Assembly: GCA_016873515.1 (NCBI GenBank)
Contig: VGXB01000001.1
Span: 62,001-126,000, forward strand
Direction of reading: 5' to 3'
Length of the DNA stretch: 64,000 bases
DNA from: Nitrospira sp.
GTDB lineage: Bacteria; Nitrospirota; Nitrospiria; Nitrospirales; Nitrospiraceae
Positions 19,246 to 27,764 of this stretch are shown here, one piece after another. Made by a program: the position numbers and the translations under genes. Numbering within the stretch: the first letter of the stretch is position 1; each line of letters starts with the position of its first letter. The notes under the pieces were generated by a model, which saw nothing but the letters and a program-made list of their open reading frames with translations, did not search any database and was not told the origin of the DNA.

Positions 19246-21423
19246 TCACACTAGCAACAAGCCCGCTGCGCGCAATTTCTTCCAGGAGGCCGTCTGGATG
19301 AAGGCCGTGAACTCCGGTCGGCCGCCCGGAAATGTAGCGTGCATCTCCTGCAGCAACGGATAGGAAGGTGACAGGGAAGTTTGCGGTCTGGATCGTCTGA
19401 TCAAATGGGCCAACCACTGCGCCTGATCGGTAGTGAGTGTGAGGGGGCAGTGGTCGGATCTCCCTGGAAGATACAGACGGGTCGTCTTGCCTGCCGATTC
19501 ACAAATCGGGTGCCCTCCTAGCCAGACGCATCGCCGTTCCAGCTGGAGATGGTTTTTCGTAGCGTCGCGCTTGAGGACCTGCCGGACCCACGAGGCGGCG
19601 ACCTGCGGCGTGGGAGTCGGATGGTCGAACCAGCCGCGCACGTCCATGGCGAACCCGCGCCCTTCGAGGAAATTGAGCATCGAGCGCCGTAGTCCTGCCC
19701 CGATCCATTCGGGGAGCTCACCGGTTTGATCTTCGTGAAGCAAATCGTTGTGCGCGAATCCCTCAAACGTCGGTCCATGGATTCGCAGACCGTGGCCTGC
19801 GGGGTTCAGACCAATTGGGCTGTGGGCGGTTGTCGTGAATCGGTGCCAGAAGGCAGACTGGATCAAGTCTGCTGCCATCAATTGCCGGACCCGTTCCAAT
19901 GAATCCATGGTTTCCTGCAGGGTCTCGGACGGAAATCCATACATTAGATAGGCATGGACCAGAATCCCTGCTTCTCGGAATGCCGCGGCGACCCGCGCGG
20001 TCTGATCGACCGTGATGCCTTTCTTCATCGTGTCCAACAGACGATCGGAGGCAGTTTCAAGCCCCGCTGTCACGGCGATACAGCCGGAGGCGGCGAGGAG
20101 ACGGCAGAGATCCGGTGAGAAGGTTTCTTCAAAACGGATGTTTCCCCACCATGAGATGTCGATTCCGCGTTCCAACAGCGTGAGGGCGAGCGATTTCAAG
20201 GCAGCGGGCGGCGCCGCTTCATCGACAAAATGGAATCCGCGTCGACCGGTCTCGGCGATCAACTGTTCAATCTGTCCAACCAGCCGGTCGGTTGGGGTCA
20301 TTTCGTACCGGCCGATATAGGCGAGGCCAACATCGCAGAAGGTGCATTGCTTCCAATAGCAACCGTGGGCCACGGTGAGCTTGTTCCAATGGCCTTCCGA
20401 CCAGAGCCGGTGCATGGGGTTGGCGCTGTCCAGAATCGTCACGTAGCGGTCCAGGTCAATCCCACGGTAGGTCGGGCAGCCGACGGCATCCATTGAGAAG
20501 TCCGACAACGCAGAATTGTCGGCGAACACGACGCGGTGCTGGTCTCGATAGAACGTGCGGCACAGGGCCTTGCGCGGGCGACGACCATCTAGATGTTCGA
20601 GAAGAGTGCACAACGGGCGCTCGCCGTCGTCCAGCGTAATAAAATCCACATAATCGAACACCCGTGGATCGGCGACACGGCGCAGTTCGGTGTTGACATA
20701 GCCGCCGCCCAATGCGATGGGCAGATTCGGATGGCGGTGCTTGAGTGCTTGGGCTATGCGAAAGGCTCCGTACAGATTGCCGGGGAACGGGACGGACAAG
20801 CCCACGAGCGTCGGTTTGACGCGGTCGAGATGCGCGTGCAGCGATTCCAGTAGGAATTCATCGGTGAGCGTCGGCGCGGCGTGCAAGGCGGCGATCATGC
20901 CGTCGAACGAGGAGGCGGCTCGGGCGATATGCTCGGCGTACCGGCTCAGGGCAAAATGAGGTGACACCGTCGCCTGGACCAAGTCGGCCAGATCTTCAAG
21001 GAACAGCGTGGCCACATGTTTGGCCTGGTCGTCAGGCGGCATGGACCGAACGAGGGTCGCTCTGCCGCGGAACCGTGGACCGCGAGGCAAGGTTCCCGGG
21101 CGTCGCAGTCGAGAAGCCAGGGCTGGAGTCCGCCCTTGAAGAAAGGAGATCACAGGTTCGATCCACTCGAAATACGCCTGCTCCCGGGCGAGCATGATAA
21201 TCGCTTCAGGTGGGAGGACCGTATCGTGTTTTCTGACTTGGGCGAACAGGCGGCGTAAGCCAGGTTGACTGAACAGCCGCAGGACCATCTCAATGCCCAG
21301 ATCGGCTTGCTCCGCGGCGATTCCGCGAGATTGGAGAAACCCAGTGAGATAGGCGGTCGACGGATAGGGGGTGTTCAACTGGGTGAGCGGTGGCAGGAGC
21401 AACAGCACGCGTTGAGTGGGCAT
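19246..21423 (-). CDS. B12-binding-type radical SAM protein
   Basis: A 725-residue protein. The N-terminal part (about 1-330) begins RVLLLLPPLTQLNTPYPS and contains PTLVGLSVPFPGN and PIALGGGYVNTE, the pattern of the cobalamin-binding domain of class B radical SAM enzymes. The radical SAM motif is C355, C360 and C363 in HGCYWKQCTFCD, spacing CX4CX2C rather than the usual CX3CX2C. GLETASDRLLDTMKKG and AYLMYGFPSETLQETMDSL follow as in the barrel of this family. The last 150 residues form an extra domain. The reaction is unknown; such enzymes methylate or rearrange unactivated carbons. Divergent from the GntR gene and not obviously part of that cluster. Confidence 0.8.
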   Translation of the reverse strand: MPTQRVLLLLPPLTQLNTPYPSTAYLTGFLQSRGIAAEQADLGIEMVLRLFSQPGLRRLFAQVRKHDTVLPPEAIIMLAREQAYFEWIEPVISFLQGRTPALASRLRRPGTLPRGPRFRGRATLVRSMPPDDQAKHVATLFLEDLADLVQATVSPHFALSRYAEHIARAASSFDGMIAALHAAPTLTDEFLLESLHAHLDRVKPTLVGLSVPFPGNLYGAFRIAQALKHRHPNLPIALGGGYVNTELRRVADPRVFDYVDFITLDDGERPLCTLLEHLDGRRPRKALCRTFYRDQHRVVFADNSALSDFSMDAVGCPTYRGIDLDRYVTILDSANPMHRLWSEGHWNKLTVAHGCYWKQCTFCDVGLAYIGRYEMTPTDRLVGQIEQLIAETGRRGFHFVDEAAPPAALKSLALTLLERGIDISWWGNIRFEETFSPDLCRLLAASGCIAVTAGLETASDRLLDTMKKGITVDQTARVAAAFREAGILVHAYLMYGFPSETLQETMDSLERVRQLMAADLIQSAFWHRFTTTAHSPIGLNPAGHGLRIHGPTFEGFAHNDLLHEDQTGELPEWIGAGLRRSMLNFLEGRGFAMDVRGWFDHPTPTPQVAASWVRQVLKRDATKNHLQLERRCVWLGGHPICESAGKTTRLYLPGRSDHCPLTLTTDQAQWLAHLIRRSRPQTSLSPSYPLLQEMHATFPGGRPEFTAFIQTASWKKLRAAGLLLV

Positions 21424-21536
21424 GGGATCGACATAGCACAGAGACCGGCGGGAATGCTATGCGATAGGTTCAGGCTAAGGCGAACCGGGCATGCGGCCCT
21501 CTCGTGTGCCCCCCGCATTCGACATCCGTACTCAGG

Positions 21537-21548
21537 ATTGTATACAAT
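21537..21548. promoter_or_regulatory. Palindromic operator, probable GntR-family site
   Basis: The perfect palindrome ATTGTATACAAT lies 39 bases before the GntR regulator gene. FCD-type GntR regulators bind short palindromes of this kind, and the core TTGTATACAAT recurs at 23263-23273 inside the same cluster, so autoregulation is likely. Confidence 0.7.
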
Positions 21549-21586
21549 AAGCCCGTACTCGCGAGCATGGCGGGAGCTGATCGCCG

Positions 21587-22285
21587 ATGGCACCGAAAGC
21601 TGGACGAAGCCGGACACGTGAATTCTCAAGCCTCAGCGCGTCGATCGTGACGACGCTGAAGGATCAGATCGTCCAGTGGCGATATCCTCCGGAGTATCGC
21701 ATGACCGAGGCAGAGCTATGTAAGCAGTTCGGCGTCAGCCGTAGCCCCGTGCGTGAAGCCTTGCGGATACTGGCAACGGATGGGTTTGTGCAGAGGATGC
21801 CCAACCGAAGTTACCGAGTAAAGCAACATAACCTTCAAGAGATCGAGGAGCTCTACGATGTCCGGTTGGCGTTGGAACTGTTTGTCGTTGAACAGCTGGC
21901 CAACCGGAGTGCGCCTGGCCATGACGATATCGCCGCGCTCAAGCGCACATGGACCAGCGTGTTGAACGGCTTGCCCAGAAAGGATGAGGAGCTCGCCAGG
22001 CTGGACACACAGTTTCACGAAACACTCGCCCTGGCCGCAGGTAACAAAACGTTGTTGCGCCAGCTGCGCGCGATCAACGAACGCTTGATGCTGTTCCGCA
22101 TCATTGACTTTGCCAAGGCACACCGGGCAACGAGCACCTGCCGCCAGCACCTGGCTATCCTCACCTTCATTCTCGCTAAGAATAGCGCCGGCGCCCGCAA
22201 GGCCATGCAGAAAAATATCGAGGAGGGCCGGAACAATGTTCAGTCGGCAATCAAGGATGCATTAGCGAGGGCGTATTCATTGTAG
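21587..22285 (+). CDS. GntR family regulator, FadR/FCD subfamily
   Basis: A 232-residue regulator. The N-terminal winged helix (about 20-85) contains DQIVQWRYPPEYRMTEAELC, KQFGVSRSPVREALRILATD, the standard GntR recognition helix. The C-terminal helical FCD domain (about 95-225) shows IEELYDVRLALELFVVEQLA, HDDIAALK and LDTQFHETLALAAGNKTL, with aspartate and histidines suited to bind a metal and a carboxylate effector. It is the first gene of the catabolic island and probably represses it in the absence of substrate through two identical operator palindromes. The effector is unknown; a ureido carboxylate would fit the FCD fold. Confidence 0.9.
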   Translation: MAPKAGRSRTREFSSLSASIVTTLKDQIVQWRYPPEYRMTEAELCKQFGVSRSPVREALRILATDGFVQRMPNRSYRVKQHNLQEIEELYDVRLALELFVVEQLANRSAPGHDDIAALKRTWTSVLNGLPRKDEELARLDTQFHETLALAAGNKTLLRQLRAINERLMLFRIIDFAKAHRATSTCRQHLAILTFILAKNSAGARKAMQKNIEEGRNNVQSAIKDALARAYSL

Positions 22286-22354
22286 TGTGCGGATCTGCCG
22301 CGCTGCGTTGACGCAGGGCGCGCAGCATGCGCACAGATAGTCGAAAGGGGCTCG

Positions 22355-23254
22355 ATGCGTCTCTATGCTCTTTCAGCCGGGATTGAGGCGTCGACCGAGC
22401 GTTTCAGCGGGATTGTGCACAGCGTGTTCGTTCGAGCCTGCAATATCAGGCTTGAGACCGGCGCCCTGCTGACCCTGGTGTCTTCAGAAAAGCCCAACCT
22501 GCCCAATGGGCTGCGCATCGAAACACCGGCCCACTTCGCCTTTCCCGACTTTGTCCGCGTGGGAGAACCGGTTGCCTGTCGAGGAGGAACCGTCCGATTC
22601 GCACGGTCCGCTCTTTCTATCGATCTACGGACAGCCGTGTCTTGGAATATCGACCTCAACGGATTACGGATCGATCTTCACCGGCAGAATCAGGCTACAG
22701 CATGGACAGCCGCATGGAACACGCTGCGCCACCATCAGCGCGGGAATACGATGTTCGCGATGAGTGCGGCCTTGGCTGAGGGGGCCTGGGGCACCGTGTC
22801 TGCTCTCCTTGAAACAACTGCCGCGTTGCAATCGGAAGCGGCAGGCGCCGCCAGCGCGCCATTAATCGGGTTGGGGCCGGGTCTAACACCGGCCGGAGAT
22901 GATTTTCTGGTGGGGTACCTGGCCGGGCTGTGGAGCACAGCGGGCACTGACACTGCACGGCTGCGGTTTCTGGCATCGATGGGGCGTGGGCTGTCGGCAG
23001 CGGCCTCTCAGACCAATGTGATCAGTCACGCCTACATCCAATCCGCCGTCCGGGGATCTGCGTCAGAGTCGATCGCGCGGGTGGCGCAACAATTGGATCG
23101 GGCAGATGACATCGGCAGCGTCCGCGCGGCAACCCAGGCCGCCCTGCAGATCGGTCACAGCTCAGGGACCAACGGCGTGGCAGGATTGTTGTTCGGGTGT
23201 GCTGTCTGGACCCAGCCAGCAGTGCTGGCCTCTCGGTGCGTGGGAGGGGCGTGA
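22355..23254 (+). CDS. DUF2877 protein, AllH-like carbamoyltransferase subunit
   Basis: A 299-residue protein carrying the DUF2877 signature GLGPGLTPAGDDFLVGYLAG near residue 170 and SQTNVISHAYIQSA near 225. In E. coli the related YlbF (AllH) acts with FdrA (AllF) and YlbE (AllG) as an oxamate carbamoyltransferase. Homologues of both partners are encoded 0.5 kb downstream, so the same three-part enzyme is probably made here. The gene lies 69 bases after the GntR gene. No signal peptide; cytoplasmic. The true carbamoyl substrate may differ from that of E. coli. Confidence 0.85.
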   Translation: MRLYALSAGIEASTERFSGIVHSVFVRACNIRLETGALLTLVSSEKPNLPNGLRIETPAHFAFPDFVRVGEPVACRGGTVRFARSALSIDLRTAVSWNIDLNGLRIDLHRQNQATAWTAAWNTLRHHQRGNTMFAMSAALAEGAWGTVSALLETTAALQSEAAGAASAPLIGLGPGLTPAGDDFLVGYLAGLWSTAGTDTARLRFLASMGRGLSAAASQTNVISHAYIQSAVRGSASESIARVAQQLDRADDIGSVRAATQAALQIGHSSGTNGVAGLLFGCAVWTQPAVLASRCVGGA

Positions 23255-23262
23255 GCTTGACT

Positions 23263-23273
23263 TTGTATACAAT
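23263..23273. promoter_or_regulatory. Second copy of the GntR-type operator
   Basis: TTGTATACAAT repeats 11 bases of the palindrome found upstream of the GntR gene. It directly follows a possible -35 element (TTGACT, 23258-23263), so a bound regulator would block a second promoter reading into fdrA and the downstream genes. Confidence 0.7.
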
Positions 23274-23370
23274 TATGTGTTCAATAAAGCCACCGGACAC
23301 ACCCGCGAGGCTGGTGCGATGATCACCAGTTTAGAAGTGCATCAACAATTACTCGTATGGAGATTGCGGC

Positions 23371-23715
23371 ATGACCCACGAAGCTATTTACGCACTATAT
23401 CCGCAAGTTGTTAAAATCTTTGATTCAACAGGGGCGTTTGATAAAGACGGCAACAAGGTTGAGATTGACTTAGCCGCCGTAAACGCATGGCAAGACCCAA
23501 GCGCTTACAAAGCTAAACGCGCCGCGCCCTATCCATCAGCGACTGACTATCTGGACGGCATCGTGAAGAACGATCACGCGCAGATCGACAAATACAGTGC
23601 GGACTGTCGCGCCGTGAAAGCGAAATATCCCAAAGTTGGAACGGCTGCGGTGCGAGGTGCCGCGTTCGCGAACAGGGGGGGAGGGGTCGCGAGGGGACGG
23701 TCACCGCATAATTGA
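23371..23715 (+). CDS. Small phage-like ORF of foreign appearance
   Basis: A 114-codon frame starting after a GGAG ribosome binding site. Residues 1-88 (with YPSATDYLDGIVKNDHAQID and AVKAKYPK) resemble the short proteins found near tail genes of marine and other tailed phages, where a YPS-x-x-D-x-LD segment and a terminal VKAKYPK recur. The remaining 26 residues are glycine- and arginine-rich and read like ordinary local DNA, so the true gene may have lost its original end. Its base composition is visibly more AT-rich than the flanking genes. It sits between the AllH-like and FdrA-like genes, where no such gene would be expected. Whether it is expressed is unknown. Confidence 0.5.
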   Translation: MTHEAIYALYPQVVKIFDSTGAFDKDGNKVEIDLAAVNAWQDPSAYKAKRAAPYPSATDYLDGIVKNDHAQIDKYSADCRAVKAKYPKVGTAAVRGAAFANRGGGVARGRSPHN

Positions 23716-23794
23716 CCGGCGGGACATCTCACCCGCCCAAGGCAGCGCGCCCGACACCGTCCATGGCGCGAACCATCGAGGGAAGGCCGCAGAA

Positions 23795-25345
23795 ATGGCC
23801 CGGGCGACTAAAGTGATCCGTAATTTCTATCATGATTCGGTCTCGCTCATGCAGCTCTCCTCCATGTTCGCCCAATTGCCCGGCGTGGAGCAGGCCGCAG
23901 CCATCATGGCCTCTGCAAACAACATCAATCTGCTCAAGGAAGCGGGCCTGGTGGCCGGAACCGTCGAGGCCGGTGCCAATGATTTGCTGATCGCGCTACA
24001 AGGCAGCGCTGAGGCACTCGATGCCGCCCTCGCCGCAGCCGAATCGACGCTGAAGCAGTCTGCTTCTACGGCCGGACAAGGAACATCCCGCACGATCGCT
24101 CCTCGCAGTCTTGAAATGGGTCTTGCGAATATGGTCGAGGGGAACCTCGCCGTGATTTCCACGCCGGGCGAATACGCTGCGGCCGAAGCATTCAAGGCGT
24201 TGCGCCTTGGCCTCCACGTGATGCTCTTCAGCGACAATGTTCAGTTGCAGGATGAAATCGCATTGAAACAGTTCGCACGGGACCGCGACCTGATCGTCAT
24301 GGGGCCCGAGTGCGGAACCGCCGTCATCAATGGCGTTCCGCTCGCGTTCGCCAACGTCGTCACGCGCGGAACGATCGGCGTTGTAGCTGCGTCGGGGACC
24401 GGTCTCCAACAGGTCATCTGCTTGATCGATCGATGGGGCCAGGGCATCTCACAAGCGATTGGCACAGGTAGCCATGACCTCCATAGAGCGGTCGGCGGGA
24501 TTTCCATGCTGCAGGGTCTCAAAGCCCTGGCTGCCGATCGATCCACCTCGGTGATCGTGCTCATCTCCAAGCCCCCGGACTCCGAAGTGGCAGAGCATGT
24601 CCTTGAGGCGGCGGGCAAAGCCGGAAAGCCGGTGGTGGTGAACTTTCTGGGGGCGGACCCTGCGCGCATCAGACGACCAAATGTGTTTCCCGCCGACACG
24701 CTGGAAGATGCCGCGAAGGCAGCGGTCGCACTCGCCGAGGGCAGACCGCCTGATCCAGCGCAGCCCGCCGGCTTCTTGCACGCGGTCCCATTCACCTGTA
24801 CCCCCGGCCAGCGCTATATTCGAGGTCTTTATAGCGGGGGAACATTCTGCTATGAAGCTTCGCTCCTCCTGAAGAAGAACGTGGGGCGGATTTATTCCAA
24901 CACTCCGGTGGAACCGGCAGACCGATTGCACGATGGATGGACCAGCCGGGAACATACGGTCATCGATCTGGGAGACGATCGCTTCACCAGAGGGCGCCCG
25001 CATCCCATGATCGATCATCGGCTGCGCAATGAACGCATTCTAAAAGAAGCGGCGGATCCGCAAGTGGCGGTGATCGTATTGGACATCGTGCTCGGCTATG
25101 GGTCGCATCCTGACCCGGCCGGCGAACTGGCGCCGGTGCTTCATCAGGCCACGGGCTTGGCCAGGAAGGCCGGCAGACAGTTGGCCGTGATCGGGTTTGT
25201 GTGCGGGACAGCATCAGACCCGCAAGGGTTGTCCACACAGGAAGACACGTTGCGGGGGGCAGGCATGATCCTGGCCGAGAGCAATGCGCAAGCGGTGCGC
25301 ATGGCCGCCGCCGTAGTGGCTGGCCAAACTGGAATGTCCTCATGA
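23795..25345 (+). CDS. FdrA family protein, AllF-like carbamoyltransferase subunit
   Basis: A 516-residue cytoplasmic protein of the FdrA family, which has a succinyl-CoA-synthetase-like fold. Visible features are the N-terminus KVIRNFYHDSVSLMQLSS, MVEGNLAVISTPGEYAAAEA, VMGPECGTAVINGVPLAFAN and the C-terminal IVLDIVLGYGSHPDPAGEL. The frame is open back to 23636, but the family begins at the ATG at 23795. In E. coli FdrA (AllF) is one of three subunits of oxamate carbamoyltransferase, which makes carbamoyl phosphate from a carbamoyl donor and phosphate. The stop overlaps the next start (ATGA), coupling it to the AllG-like gene. Confidence 0.85.
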   Translation: MARATKVIRNFYHDSVSLMQLSSMFAQLPGVEQAAAIMASANNINLLKEAGLVAGTVEAGANDLLIALQGSAEALDAALAAAESTLKQSASTAGQGTSRTIAPRSLEMGLANMVEGNLAVISTPGEYAAAEAFKALRLGLHVMLFSDNVQLQDEIALKQFARDRDLIVMGPECGTAVINGVPLAFANVVTRGTIGVVAASGTGLQQVICLIDRWGQGISQAIGTGSHDLHRAVGGISMLQGLKALAADRSTSVIVLISKPPDSEVAEHVLEAAGKAGKPVVVNFLGADPARIRRPNVFPADTLEDAAKAAVALAEGRPPDPAQPAGFLHAVPFTCTPGQRYIRGLYSGGTFCYEASLLLKKNVGRIYSNTPVEPADRLHDGWTSREHTVIDLGDDRFTRGRPHPMIDHRLRNERILKEAADPQVAVIVLDIVLGYGSHPDPAGELAPVLHQATGLARKAGRQLAVIGFVCGTASDPQGLSTQEDTLRGAGMILAESNAQAVRMAAAVVAGQTGMSS

Positions 25346-26757
25346 TGCAGACGTTGTTTCAGGAAAAGCTGCACGTGTTAAACGTCGGGCTGGCGTCCTT
25401 CGCGGAATCGATCGTCAAGGCAGGGGGGACAGCGCTACAGATCGAATGGGCTCCGCCAGCTCAGGGACAACAGAACGTTGCTCGCGCCCTGGCCCAGCTG
25501 GTGAACCGTCCTTCCGTCGAAGCAGCCAACCGAACGGCCTTCGACTTGTATCAATCGTCTCAACCGATTCTTCGGGACATCGGCATCGCAAGCGAGATGC
25601 TCCCCAACATGGGCAACCGCATGATTCTGCACGGCGGCCCTCCCATCGCCTGGCAGAACATGTGCGGCCCCATGAAGGGCGCCATTCTCGGCGCCATTCT
25701 CTATGAAGGGTGGGCGAAGGATACGGCCGGCGCAACGGCCTTGGCTGCTGGCGGCGACATTGTCTTTGAACCGTGCCACCACCACGCTGCCGTGGGGCCC
25801 ATGGCCGGCGTGATCAGCCCATCCATGCCGGTTTGGATGGTCGTCGATACGGCGCATAATCGTCCCTCGTTCAGCAATTTCAACGAAGGACTCGGACAGG
25901 TGCTCAGATTCGGCGCCAATGGTCCGGATGTGATCGACCGGCTCAGATGGATAGAACAGACGCTCGCGCCGACCCTGCGGGCCGGGATAGAGATCCTTGG
26001 CGGCATCGATCTCAAGCCCTTGATGGCGCAGGCCCTACACATGGGCGACGAAGTGCATAATCGCAATGTCGCGGCATCGTCTCTGTTGCTCAAGCGGCTG
26101 ATCACGGCGCTCTTAAAAACACAGGCGTCGTCGCCCGACATTGCCGCAGCCGTGGACTTCGTCGCCGGAAACGATCACTTCTTTTTGAATCTCTCCATGG
26201 CTGCGTGCAAAGCCATGCTCGATGCCGCTCAAGGCGTCCCCGGTAGCAGCATGGTCACGGCGATGGCGCGCAATGGCGTCGAATTTGGCATCCGCGTCAG
26301 CGGCATGGGAGAACGCTGGTTCACCGCGCCGGCGCCGATCGTAGACGGACTCTTTTTCCCCGGCTTCACGATGGCGGACGCGGCGCCGGATTTGGGAGAC
26401 AGCGCGATCACTGAGACGGCCGGTGTCGGCGGCTTTGCCATGGCAGCGGCCCCGGCCATCGTCAAGTTCGTCGGCGGCGCGCCGCAGGATGCGATCGACA
26501 ATACCATGGCGATGGCCCACATCACGATCGGCTGCAATGAGGCGTTTACGCTGCCGCCGATGAATTTCGCCGGGTCGCCGGCTGGAATTGACATTCGCAA
26601 AGTCGTCGATACGGGCATTCTGCCGATCATCAATACGGGAATCGCCCATCGTGAGGCGGGCGTTGGGCAGATCGGAGCCGGTATCACTCGGGCTCCCTTG
26701 GCCTGTTTCACACAGGCCGTGTCCGCACTGGCAGCGCGCGTCTGCGGTACTCGGTAA
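25342..26757 (+). CDS. DUF1116 (YlbE-type) protein, AllG-like carbamoyltransferase subunit
   Basis: A 471-residue protein of the DUF1116/YlbE family, containing FAESIVKAGGTALQIEWAPP, HGGPPIAWQNMCGPMKGAIL, VFEPCHHHAAVGPMAGVISP and AVSALAARVCG. It starts at the ATG overlapping the FdrA stop codon, with a second ATG immediately following. The frame is open further upstream, but that part lies inside fdrA. The family member in E. coli (AllG) is a subunit of oxamate carbamoyltransferase. Followed 11 bases later by the carbamate kinase gene, which would use the carbamoyl phosphate produced. Confidence 0.85.
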   Translation: MMQTLFQEKLHVLNVGLASFAESIVKAGGTALQIEWAPPAQGQQNVARALAQLVNRPSVEAANRTAFDLYQSSQPILRDIGIASEMLPNMGNRMILHGGPPIAWQNMCGPMKGAILGAILYEGWAKDTAGATALAAGGDIVFEPCHHHAAVGPMAGVISPSMPVWMVVDTAHNRPSFSNFNEGLGQVLRFGANGPDVIDRLRWIEQTLAPTLRAGIEILGGIDLKPLMAQALHMGDEVHNRNVAASSLLLKRLITALLKTQASSPDIAAAVDFVAGNDHFFLNLSMAACKAMLDAAQGVPGSSMVTAMARNGVEFGIRVSGMGERWFTAPAPIVDGLFFPGFTMADAAPDLGDSAITETAGVGGFAMAAAPAIVKFVGGAPQDAIDNTMAMAHITIGCNEAFTLPPMNFAGSPAGIDIRKVVDTGILPIINTGIAHREAGVGQIGAGITRAPLACFTQAVSALAARVCGTR

Positions 26758-26774
26758 TCGCAAAGGAAATGACC

Positions 26775-27755
26775 ATGGAACATACCCACAAACTCGCTGT
26801 GGTCGCAGTCGGGGGCAATGCGTTAATCCGAGACAAACACCACGAATCGATTCCCGATCAAAGCCGCGAAGCGGCTCGCACCGTCCATCACATCGTGGAC
26901 ATGATTGTGGCTGGATGGAACGTGGTGATCACCCACGGAAGTGGTCCGCAGGTCGGATTCATTCTGCGCCGCTCAGAGTTGGCGTTGGAAGAAGTCCCTC
27001 CCGTACCGATGGATTATGCTGATGCGGACCTGCAGGGGGGGATCGGATACATGTTTCTGAAAGCCCTCTATAACGAATTTCGCATGCAGAAGCTCGATCG
27101 GAAAGCCGTGGCGATCGTCACGCAAACCTTGGTCGACCAGCATGACCCGGCATTTGCCGACCCCTCCAAGCCGATCGGATCGCAGATGGACGAACAGACT
27201 GCGCACCGACTCGCATCCCGCCAAGGGTGGACGGTCAAGGAGGACGCCGGACGCGGGTGGCGCCGAGTAGTGCCGTCGCCGTTGCCAACGGCGATCGTCG
27301 AACTGGCGGCTATCCAAACACTGGTGCGCGCGGGATTCGTCGTTATTGCCTGCGGCGGCGGGGGCATCCCTGTGATTGACAACGAAGAAGGAGGATTGAC
27401 TGGGGTCGAAGCGGTTATCGACAAAGACCTGGCATCAAGTCTCCTCGCCCGTGGTATCGGTGCCGATTTGTTGGTGATCTCTACGGGAGTCGAGAAGGTG
27501 GCCATCAATTTCAACAGACCGAATCAGCAATGGCTGGATCGCATGACTCTCGACGACGCGAAGCGCCATCTTGCAGACAACCAATTCGACAAGGGCAGCA
27601 TGGGGCCGAAGATTCAGGCAATCATCGAATTTTTGGAAGGAGGTGGACGCGCGGGTTTGATCACCGATCCGCCCAATATCGGTCGGGCGCTAGCTGGCAA
27701 GACAGGGACGTTCATCATACGGGATGGAGCGGCACCGCGCACATTCCCCAACTAA
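26775..27755 (+). CDS. Carbamate kinase
   Basis: Transfers phosphate between carbamoyl phosphate and ADP, giving ATP plus carbamate, which falls apart to ammonia and CO2. The protein has the amino-acid-kinase motifs VVAVGGNALI, THGSGPQVGF, GSMGPKIQAIIEF and ACGGGGIPVI. Of two close ATG codons (26769, 26775) the second is better spaced from the AAAGGA ribosome binding site, giving 326 residues. Its place directly behind the AllFG-like genes parallels the E. coli allantoin region, where a carbamate kinase follows fdrA and ylbE. This makes a catabolic, ATP-yielding role far more likely than a role in arginine synthesis. Confidence 0.93.
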   Translation: MEHTHKLAVVAVGGNALIRDKHHESIPDQSREAARTVHHIVDMIVAGWNVVITHGSGPQVGFILRRSELALEEVPPVPMDYADADLQGGIGYMFLKALYNEFRMQKLDRKAVAIVTQTLVDQHDPAFADPSKPIGSQMDEQTAHRLASRQGWTVKEDAGRGWRRVVPSPLPTAIVELAAIQTLVRAGFVVIACGGGGIPVIDNEEGGLTGVEAVIDKDLASSLLARGIGADLLVISTGVEKVAINFNRPNQQWLDRMTLDDAKRHLADNQFDKGSMGPKIQAIIEFLEGGGRAGLITDPPNIGRALAGKTGTFIIRDGAAPRTFPN

Positions 27756-27764
27756 GGAGGACCT

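Noticed and set aside
23636-23794. N-terminal extension of the FdrA-like protein
   Set aside because: The 53 added residues do not resemble the family; the ATG at 23795 begins the conserved N-terminus.
26113-26763. 216-codon minus-strand frame inside the DUF1116 gene
   Set aside because: Shadow of the real gene on the opposite strand.
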